Part shown: positions 16,032-21,174 of the stretch, in pieces
How the letters are laid out: every line of letters begins with the position of its first letter
Numbering within the stretch: position 1 is the stretch's first letter
Assembly: GCA_934699065.1 (NCBI GenBank)
Contig: CAKUWD010000022.1
Location: 1-21,174 of the forward strand
DNA length: 21,174 nucleotides
Origin: an uncultured Treponema sp.
Lineage (GTDB): Bacteria; Spirochaetota; Spirochaetia; Treponematales; Treponemataceae
Direction of reading: 5' to 3'
The notes under the pieces: model-generated
Seen by the model: the letters and a program-made list of their open reading frames with translations, nothing else
What the model was told of the DNA's origin: nothing
Databases searched by the model: none
Translations under genes and position numbers: made by a program

Positions 16032-16246
16032 CTAATCTCTGAAAAATCAGAAAAGCTCCCGCAGCGGCATAATCGAAAGTGCTCGCTTTCCGTTTTTGTG
16101 TAAAAATCCTGTGATTTTCGTTCCGAAAATCACAGGATTTTTTTTATGCAAGTCTGCAAATACGTCAAGAGGCACTTTCGCTTCTGCCTCTGCTCCGCTT
16201 TTCTGATTTTTCAAATCAACGTTAATTTTCTGTTCACTGGGCTTGC
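16000..16246. repeat. 247-bp imperfect palindrome covering the pfk 3' end
   Basis: Three nested matched arms share one centre near 16123-16127. The 21 bases 16000-16020 (inside pfk, starting GCAAGCC) match the reverse complement of 16226-16246 with one mismatch; GAAAAATCAGAAAAGC (16041-16056) matches 16197-16212 perfectly; CGAAAGTGC (16074-16082) matches 16172-16180 perfectly. The terminator at 16102-16145 is the apex. It fills most of the 282-base gap between pfk and GH8, which holds no gene. Confidence 0.8.
16102..16145 (+). terminator. strong intrinsic terminator after pfk
   Basis: AAAAATCCTGTGATTTTCG (16102-16120) pairs perfectly, 19 bp, with 16124-16142 across a TTC loop; the T run continues to 16145. 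A5 on the left arm makes it workable on the minus strand too. It lies 70 bases past the pfk stop. Confidence 0.92.
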
Positions 16247-16301
16247 GCTGCTTTTGCCATATTAAGAAAAATCCTTTATCGTTAAAAATTCAATACAGTG
16301 C

Positions 16302-16307
16302 TATTCT
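16302..16307 (+). promoter_or_regulatory. candidate leaderless -10 element of the GH8 gene
   Basis: TATTCT ends six bases before ATG 16314; those six bases are TATACT. There is no Shine-Dalgarno. A -35 is not clear (TCGTTA at 17 bases). The spacing matches the leuA and AEC permease starts. Confidence 0.3.
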
Positions 16308-16313
16308 TATACT

Positions 16314-17411
16314 ATGAAAAGCATACTGGAAGAGTTTGGTTATTCGAAATTTGATATTGAAAACCGTGTAATTGAGTGTTGGAATAACATTTTTGATCAG
16401 AAAAATCCTAATCATTTTTATTTTGAAGCTGAAGATAATACCGGCTACATGGAAGATACTGGTAATGATGATGCCCGTACTGAAGGTATGTCTTATGGCA
16501 TGATGATGGCTCTCCAGATGAACCGTAAGGATATTTTTGACCGCATCTGGAAATGGTCTAAGAAAAATATGTACATGGAAAAAGGGGCTAATGCGGGCTA
16601 TTTCTGCTGGTCTAATAAAACTGATGGAACTAAGAATGCAGATGGACCTGCTCCAGATGGAGAAGAATATTTTGCCATGGCACTTTTCTTTGCTGCACGT
16701 CGCTGGGGAAATGGAGAGGGAATTTTTAATTACACAGAACAGGGACGCGAAATTTTACGTACTGCTATTCACAGTGAAAACAAAATGTGGTTTGAGGAAA
16801 ATCACCATATCCGTTTTGTGCCAAACTGTCCTTTTACAGATCCTTCATATCATCTGCCTCATTTTTATGAGCTTTTTGCTGAATATGCTGACTCGGCTGA
16901 TAAAGAATACTGGAAGGCTGCCGCTAAGGCTAGTCGTAAATATCTGGTAAAGGCTTGTCATCCGGAAACAGGTCTTGCTTCTGAATATGCAAATGACGAT
17001 GGTACTCCGCTTCCTCCAAAATATCATGGAACTTTCTTCAGTGATTCTTACCGTGTGGCTGCTAACATTGGGCTTGATGCTTTGTGGTTTGGCGGAAATG
17101 CAGGACTTTCAAAAATTGCCTCGAATATTATAAACTTTTTTGATGGTAAAGAAGCTGATGATCTTAAGGATTATCTGATTGACGGTCCTGAATTAAAGAA
17201 GAATGCGCGCCACCCGATCGGGCTCATAGCTACTGTTGCCGAGGCTGCGGCGGCGGTAAAGCTGGATGACAGAGAGGCTCGCGCTGCTGCTGAGCGTGCC
17301 GTACGCCGTTTCTGGGATACGCCTATGAGAACTGGCCGCCGCCGCTACTACGATAACTGTTTATATTTCTTTGCAATTTTAGCGTTAAGCGGCCATTATG
17401 TAGTATACTAG
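16314..17411 (+). CDS. GH8 reducing-end xylose-releasing exo-oligoxylanase (Rex)
   Basis: The 365-residue alpha6/alpha6-barrel enzyme carries the GH8 signature ARTEGMSYGMMMALQMN, with the probable catalytic acid Glu57, PDGEEYFAMALFFAARRWG (114-132), and FFSDSYRVAANIGLDALWFG (241-260), where Asp244 is the likely base. Length and motifs fit the intracellular Rex group (EC 3.2.1.156), which removes xylose from the reducing end of xylo-oligosaccharides, more than secreted endo-xylanases or cellulases. There is no signal peptide, so it acts on imported oligosaccharides. It is followed after 101 bases by GH115, which would remove glucuronosyl side groups. No Shine-Dalgarno is seen before ATG 16314. 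Exact specificity (xylose versus chitosan or glucan) is inferred. Confidence 0.88.
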   Translation: MKSILEEFGYSKFDIENRVIECWNNIFDQKNPNHFYFEAEDNTGYMEDTGNDDARTEGMSYGMMMALQMNRKDIFDRIWKWSKKNMYMEKGANAGYFCWSNKTDGTKNADGPAPDGEEYFAMALFFAARRWGNGEGIFNYTEQGREILRTAIHSENKMWFEENHHIRFVPNCPFTDPSYHLPHFYELFAEYADSADKEYWKAAAKASRKYLVKACHPETGLASEYANDDGTPLPPKYHGTFFSDSYRVAANIGLDALWFGGNAGLSKIASNIINFFDGKEADDLKDYLIDGPELKKNARHPIGLIATVAEAAAAVKLDDREARAAAERAVRRFWDTPMRTGRRRYYDNCLYFFAILALSGHYVVY

Positions 17412-17423
17412 TGTGTAACTATA

Positions 17424-17432
17424 TGGTATAAT
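17424..17432 (+). promoter_or_regulatory. extended -10 promoter upstream of GH115
   Basis: TGGTATAAT is a perfect extended -10 (TGN-TATAAT); the -35 region is weak. Transcription would begin near 17439, just before the repeat hairpin at 17445, so the mRNA would carry that hairpin and its T tract in its leader. Confidence 0.5.
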
Positions 17433-17444
17433 TAATTTACGAGA

Positions 17445-17499
17445 AGGTGGTTGAGTGGTTCCTGAGCTTGTCGAAGGACTTGTCGAAACCACCTTTTTT
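17445..17499 (+). repeat. nested family A repeat with T tract, in the GH115 leader
   Basis: Outer arms AAGGTGGTTGAG (17443 on) and TTGTCGAAACCACCTT enclose a second palindrome, GGTTCCTGAGCTTGTCGAAGGAC. The outer sequence reads as a normal family A copy split by the inner one. The outer stem is followed by six T (17494-17499), so it also resembles an intrinsic terminator or attenuator between GH8 and GH115. Confidence 0.75.
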
Positions 17500-17512
17500 A
17501 ATCGAGGTAAAT

Positions 17513-20422
17513 ATGTTCAAAATTGATGGAAAAAATGCGTTTGTTTGTGATGAAAATGAGTTTTCCGGCGTAAAGAAAATTGCTGATAAAGTATGTCTTG
17601 ATGTTGAAAGAGTGACAGGGAAGAAACCAAATACGGTGGTTGAGCCTGTCGAAACCACCGCAGATGTAGGTAATGTTTTCTTTGCTACGCTTAACAAAAC
17701 TCCTTTTGTAGACAAACTTGCAGCAGATGCAGGTTTGACAGCCGAGGTCTCAAAAATCACCGGTAAGCGCGAATGTTACGTATTTAGTGTCCGCTCAGAT
17801 AAAATCATCATAATCGGAAGCGACAAGCGCGGTACAATTTACGGTCTTTTCCATCTTTCTGAACTTATGGGCGTTTCTCCACTTGTTGACTGGTGCGGGG
17901 TTTTGCCTGCTCACCACGACAATGTAGAACTTGAAGAAGGTGTGACTGTAACAAAAGAGCCTTCTGTACGTTTTCGCGGTTTCTTTATCAACGATGAATG
18001 GCCTGCTTACGGCAACTTTACTACCCATAACTTTGGCGGCTTTAACGCAAAGATGTATGAGCATGTTTTTGAACTTTTACTCCGCCTCAAGGGAAACTAC
18101 CTCTGGCCTGCAATGTGGTCTTCTCAGTTCAGTCTGGATGGTCCTGGCCTTGCAAATGCAGAACTTGCTGATGAAATGGGTGTTATTATGGGGGCTAGTC
18201 ATCACGAGCCATGCTGCCGTAACGGCGAGGAATACCGCTATGTTCGCGGTCCTGGTTCAATTTACGGTGATGCCTGGAACTTCTGGAAAAACCGTGAGGG
18301 AATTACAAAGTTCTGGGAAGACGGACTCAAGCGTAACGGTAAGTTTGAAAATGTAATTACAGTTGGTATGCGTGGAGAGGCTGATACAGCCATCATGCAG
18401 AACGCAACTCTGGCCGACAACATAAACCTTTTGCGTGATGTTCTTAAAACTCAGAACCGCCTTATCCGCGAAAATGTAAATCAGGATCTGGATAAGGTTC
18501 CTCGTATGCTTGCCCTCTACAAAGAGGTTGAACCATACTTCTACGGTGACAAGCATACTAAAGGCTTGATGGGAGACCCTGAACTTGAAGGCGTAACTCT
18601 TATGCTCTGCGATGATAACCACGGAAACCTCCGTACCGTTCCAACTGAAGCTATGAGAAAACACAAGGGCGGCTATGGTATGTATTACCATTTTGATTAC
18701 CACGGATGGCCTTACAGCTACGAGTGGCTAAATACAAACTATCTTCCAAAGGCCCGTGAGCAGATGTCTGCTGCCTATGAGTTTGGAATCCGCGATCTTT
18801 GGATTGTTAATGTTGGTGATATTCTTACAAATGAATTCCCTCTTTCTTACTTCCTTAATCTTGCTTACGATTACGAAAAATATAATTCTGATACTAAAGC
18901 TTATTCTGACGCATGGTTTACAGCTCAGTTCCCTTACTTTACTGCTGAACAGCAGAAAGAAGTTTCTGATATCGTTTATGAATCAAATAAAATCACAAGC
19001 ATGTGTCGTACAGAAGCCCTTAAGCCAGACACTTTCCATCCGGTAAACTTTGGTGAAGCTGATTATATTATCAGTCGTGCAAAGGCTCTTGTTGAGCGTA
19101 CAAAGGAACTTCGTAAATCAGTTCCAGCAGAGCAGGATGCCGGTTTCTTCAGCCAGGTATATCTGCCGGTTGTAGGAACAATGAACGTTGAACTTATGCA
19201 GCTTTACAGCGGAAAGAACCACTGGTTTGCACAGCACAATGCTCTTGTTGCAAATATTTACGCAGACAAGGTTCGCGAATGTGTAAAGTTTGATAAAGAA
19301 ATAGTTGATGAATGTGATAAGGTTGGAAACGGCCGCTTCTTTGGAATGGCCTGGTCTGAGCACTTTGGCTTTAATAATTGGTGTGAGGCTGCTAACTCTT
19401 ATCCTGTTTATGAATATGTTGAGCCTACCAGAAAGAATCGCATTCTTGTTTGGGTAGACGATAATGAATTTACAAGCACTGGTCAGGACTGGACTGTAAG
19501 AGATCTTTATCTTGATGCTTTTAAGAATCCTGATGTTGAAGAAGCCTGGGTAAAACTTGCTGTAAGCAGTGAAGCTGGCTGTGATTTAACAACCAGCGTA
19601 GAGTGTGACTGGCTATCTTTTGCAGTAGAAAAAGATGCTGAAAAGTTGACTTCTGACGGAAAATCAGGTCTTGATACAATCCGCATAAAGATTGACCGTG
19701 AAAAACTTGCTGCTGCAAGTGATAAAACTGCCTTGCTAAAAATCGAAGGCAATGATGGCCACGGAGCTAAAATCCTTGTGAAAGTTCATGTGGATGCTAA
19801 CGTGCCTTGTCATGCTGAACTTGTTTCAGCATCTGGTAATGAGACCCCGAAACAAGTTCGGGGTGACAGTAAGAAGAATATTTTTATTCAGACAACAAAT
19901 TATGTAAGTATAGAAGCTCCTCATTTTGTACGTTCTTCAGGTTTTGATTTACTTGAAGGCTATGGAAAGACTCTGGGTGCAGTAAAGGCTTCTGATACAA
20001 CAGCAAGCTTTGCTCCAGATGCTAAGGATGCTCCTTTTGTAGAGTATGCATTTGCCCTGGATAAAGATTTTGTTGAAAAGACTGGCGGGGTTATGGCTTT
20101 TGATTTCTATATTAATCCGTCAAATCCGGCTTATAAAGATAACAAGCTTCAGTTTGTTGCAGATGTAAACGGTGAAAAAATTCTTAAGGATGCAGTAGAC
20201 CCTGAAAAGTTTGCAGTAGGTGATAACCAGTTCCCTTGGGGAAAAGATATTCCTGATAATATCCGAATTGCGACTGTTTATGCCGATTGCCATGCAGGTC
20301 TCAATTCTGTAAAAGTAAGTCCCGTAACACCAAATATTGTACTTGAGAAGATTGTAATTCACGAAGCTAACAAGCCAATGCCTAAGTCTTATCTTGGTGC
20401 TCCGGAAACATACAGAATATAA
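17513..20422 (+). CDS. GH115 xylan alpha-(4-O-methyl)glucuronidase
   Basis: The 969-residue enzyme removes (methyl)glucuronic acid side groups from glucuronoxylan, including internal ones. After an N-terminal domain (1-about 140) comes the barrel, with VRFRGFFINDEWPAYGNFT, LKGNYLWPAMWSSQF, GMRGEADTA (Glu289), LCDDNHGNLRTVP (Asp367/368), YHFDYHGWPYSYEWLNT and RDLWIVNVGDI. The C-terminal part has a beta-sandwich module starting YVSIEAPHF. No signal peptide is present, so it is cytoplasmic, paired with the GH8 Rex upstream. Two repeats are read as protein: TVVEPVETT (41-49, family A) and HAELVSAS through QVRGD (767-785, family B), in an N-terminal loop and the linker before the C-terminal module. 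The start is ATG 17513 with GAGG at 17504-17507; an earlier ATG at 17447 lies within a repeat. Confidence 0.94.
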   Translation: MFKIDGKNAFVCDENEFSGVKKIADKVCLDVERVTGKKPNTVVEPVETTADVGNVFFATLNKTPFVDKLAADAGLTAEVSKITGKRECYVFSVRSDKIIIIGSDKRGTIYGLFHLSELMGVSPLVDWCGVLPAHHDNVELEEGVTVTKEPSVRFRGFFINDEWPAYGNFTTHNFGGFNAKMYEHVFELLLRLKGNYLWPAMWSSQFSLDGPGLANAELADEMGVIMGASHHEPCCRNGEEYRYVRGPGSIYGDAWNFWKNREGITKFWEDGLKRNGKFENVITVGMRGEADTAIMQNATLADNINLLRDVLKTQNRLIRENVNQDLDKVPRMLALYKEVEPYFYGDKHTKGLMGDPELEGVTLMLCDDNHGNLRTVPTEAMRKHKGGYGMYYHFDYHGWPYSYEWLNTNYLPKAREQMSAAYEFGIRDLWIVNVGDILTNEFPLSYFLNLAYDYEKYNSDTKAYSDAWFTAQFPYFTAEQQKEVSDIVYESNKITSMCRTEALKPDTFHPVNFGEADYIISRAKALVERTKELRKSVPAEQDAGFFSQVYLPVVGTMNVELMQLYSGKNHWFAQHNALVANIYADKVRECVKFDKEIVDECDKVGNGRFFGMAWSEHFGFNNWCEAANSYPVYEYVEPTRKNRILVWVDDNEFTSTGQDWTVRDLYLDAFKNPDVEEAWVKLAVSSEAGCDLTTSVECDWLSFAVEKDAEKLTSDGKSGLDTIRIKIDREKLAAASDKTALLKIEGNDGHGAKILVKVHVDANVPCHAELVSASGNETPKQVRGDSKKNIFIQTTNYVSIEAPHFVRSSGFDLLEGYGKTLGAVKASDTTASFAPDAKDAPFVEYAFALDKDFVEKTGGVMAFDFYINPSNPAYKDNKLQFVADVNGEKILKDAVDPEKFAVGDNQFPWGKDIPDNIRIATVYADCHAGLNSVKVSPVTPNIVLEKIVIHEANKPMPKSYLGAPETYRI
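17634..17660. repeat. family A repeat inside the GH115 coding sequence
   Basis: Perfect 27-base copy (nine codons), identical to the one at 13346-13372 in opposite orientation. It is read as TVVEPVETT plus the first base of the next codon and falls in an N-terminal loop between GKKP and the strand NVFFATL. Confidence 0.93.
19808..19867. repeat. family B repeat doublet inside the GH115 coding sequence
   Basis: Left hairpin ATGCTGAA/TTCAGCAT and right hairpin ACCCCGAA/TTCGGGGT, outer ends TGTCAT and GTGACA, 60 bases (a multiple of three). It is read without stop as HAELVSAS-GNET-PKQVRGD. It is about the same length as the intergenic copy at 3787-3844 and lies in an interdomain linker. Confidence 0.93.
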
Positions 20423-20424
20423 GG

Positions 20425-20450
20425 TTATCCTGAACTTGTTTCAGGATCTT
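20425..20450. repeat. family B single hairpin after GH115
   Basis: ATCCTGAA/TTCAGGAT around CTTGT, three bases after the GH115 stop. Only one half of the doublet is present. It may form a transcript 3' end for GH115, with TCTTTG following. Confidence 0.75.
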
Positions 20451-20461
20451 TGTACAGGAGA

Positions 20462-20530
20462 TTCCTGCCCCTTAGCGGCATAGCTGCTTGCAGCCGTCGC
20501 TCCCTAGGTTCGGATTGATAATCTTTTTTT
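20462..20530 (+). other. hairpin-containing gap with weak terminator before the J-protein gene
   Basis: GCTGC-TT-GCAGC (20483-20494) sits in a GC-rich patch (AGCGGCATA also occurs at 16063-16071), and the short stem GATT-GAT-AATC (20513-20523) is followed by seven T (20524-20530). The four-base stem is too short to call a firm terminator. No gene is seen between 20423 and 20567. Confidence 0.35.
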
Positions 20531-20531
20531 C

Positions 20532-20560
20532 TTGTAACCCTGCGGTAAATTCATTATTTT
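20532..20560 (+). promoter_or_regulatory. candidate leaderless promoter of the J-protein gene
   Basis: TTGTAA (20532-20537), 17 bases, TATTTT (20555-20560), ending seven bases before ATG 20568. A perfect TATAAT (20560-20565) overlaps but lies too close to the ATG unless initiation is inside the gene. No Shine-Dalgarno is present. Confidence 0.4.
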
Positions 20561-20567
20561 ATAATAT

Positions 20568-21155
20568 ATGAGTAACTACTACGAGATACTGGGTGTTGCA
20601 AAAAACGCCACTGCTGATGAAATTAAAAAGGCTTACAGAACTCTTGCTTTTAAGTATCATCCGGATAGAAATCCTGGAAATGCAGAAGCTGAAGAGAAAT
20701 TTAAGCAGATAAGTGCCGCATACGATGTGCTTGGTGATGAGGCTAAGCGCAGACAGTATGATATGGGCTATTCTACAGACAGTTATTCAAGTTCACAGTC
20801 TGCTAACCAGCAGTATCAGCGACAGTATCAGTATACATACTCAAATCCATTTGGTGATGATAACTTCTGGGAATGGTTTAATGGTTCTCAGTTCCGTGCA
20901 AGAAATCAGCAGACTCAGAATACAAACAGTTATTATAATCAATACGATTATTCAAACCGTTCAAATGAGCCTGAAACAAAGCGGGATCATCTTTCAATGC
21001 TGTTTTTGAAAGTTCTACAGACTTTTGTAGGCTTTACTTTCTTCAGATTTTCATGGTTCATAATTCCATTTGGTCCGATTATCTGTATTGGCGTAATAAT
21101 AAATGGTATAAGTGGTGTAATAAAATCTCTGAAGGGGTTATTTAAAAGGGCATAA
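20568..21155 (+). CDS. J-domain protein with C-terminal membrane anchor
   Basis: The 195-residue protein starts with a complete J domain (residues 3-68: YYEILGVAKNATADEIKKAY, HPD at 31-33, then FKQISAAYDVLGDEAKRRQYD), which stimulates DnaK ATPase. Residues about 70-130 form a Q/N/S/Y-rich low-complexity linker (SSSQSANQQYQRQYQY). The C-terminal 140-190 is hydrophobic (FVGFTFFRFSWFIIPFGP, then IICIGVIINGISGVI) and ends in lysines, so the protein is probably tail-anchored with the J domain in the cytosol. It lacks the zinc-finger and client domains of DnaJ, so it is a class III J-protein that recruits DnaK to a specific membrane task, unknown here. Start ATG 20568 fits the J domain; no Shine-Dalgarno is seen. 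Confidence 0.88.
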   Translation: MSNYYEILGVAKNATADEIKKAYRTLAFKYHPDRNPGNAEAEEKFKQISAAYDVLGDEAKRRQYDMGYSTDSYSSSQSANQQYQRQYQYTYSNPFGDDNFWEWFNGSQFRARNQQTQNTNSYYNQYDYSNRSNEPETKRDHLSMLFLKVLQTFVGFTFFRFSWFIIPFGPIICIGVIINGISGVIKSLKGLFKRA

Positions 21156-21160
21156 AGTAG

Positions 21161-21174
21161 GGTGGTTTCGATAC
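21161..21174. repeat. family A repeat, long subtype, cut by window edge
   Basis: GGTGGTTTCGATAC at the right edge equals the first 14 bases of the copy at 229-267. It lies five bases after the J-protein stop. Confidence 0.75.

Noticed and set aside
17447..17512. Upstream ATG for GH115
   Set aside because: The 22 extra residues are encoded by the nested repeat; ATG 17513 has GAGG and begins the domain.
18257..18703. 148-residue open frame opposite GH115
   Set aside because: It lies entirely against conserved GH115 barrel motifs, and no domain or ribosome site is seen.
229..21174. CRISPR array
   Set aside because: The repeats are palindromic, scattered over 21 kb without regular spacers, and no cas gene is present.

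Overview
The window looks like chromosomal DNA of a saccharolytic, gut- or rumen-type Treponema (Spirochaetota). This is inferred from three things: a low-to-moderate GC genome with compact genes; an alaS gene that ends right after its tRNA-editing module; and the run alaS / 39-kDa SurA-like exported protein / nusB / TPR lipoprotein / groES, which as I recall matches the order around TP1013-TP1017 in T. pallidum. No plasmid, phage, transposase, CRISPR or defence genes are visible.

Layout. 1-3782 (+): end of alaS, a repeat-rich gap, then an operon of SurA-like chaperone, nusB and a TPR lipoprotein. 3851-7771 (-): TAXI-type TRAP transporter operon (binding lipoprotein, DUF1850 protein, fused DctQ-DctM permease), followed by groES. 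7853-11774 (+): leuA of the long type, then a Cache-type chemoreceptor. 11844-13497 (-): tRNA-Leu(UAA), a strong terminator, then murD. 13565-16031 (+): AEC-family permease and a 6-phosphofructokinase. 16314-20422 (+): GH8 exo-oligoxylanase and GH115 alpha-glucuronidase, both without signal peptides, which look like a cytoplasmic unit for degrading imported glucuronoxylan oligosaccharides. 20568-21155 (+): a membrane-anchored J-protein.

The most unusual content is non-genic. Two families of short palindromic repeats are scattered through gaps and also sit in frame inside genes. Family A has arms GGTGGTT/AACCACC around a core TGAGCYTGTCGA. Family B is a doublet of inverted hairpins with core TGAACTTGTTTC. 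One copy of each family lies inside the GH115 gene, and one family A copy lies inside murD. One family A copy appears to be split by another repeat. The two families share the core TGARCTTGT.

Other signals: a roughly 247-bp imperfect palindrome whose left arm includes the 3' end of the phosphofructokinase gene and whose apex is a terminator; and four genes (leuA, AEC permease, GH8, J-protein) that lack a Shine-Dalgarno sequence and have a -10-like hexamer ending 6-7 bases before the ATG, suggesting leaderless mRNAs. Gene starts were chosen by Shine-Dalgarno and homology; four long open frames start inside repeats, a tRNA or leader sequence and were shortened. No gap exceeds 300 bases; the largest (16032-16313) holds the palindrome and terminator.
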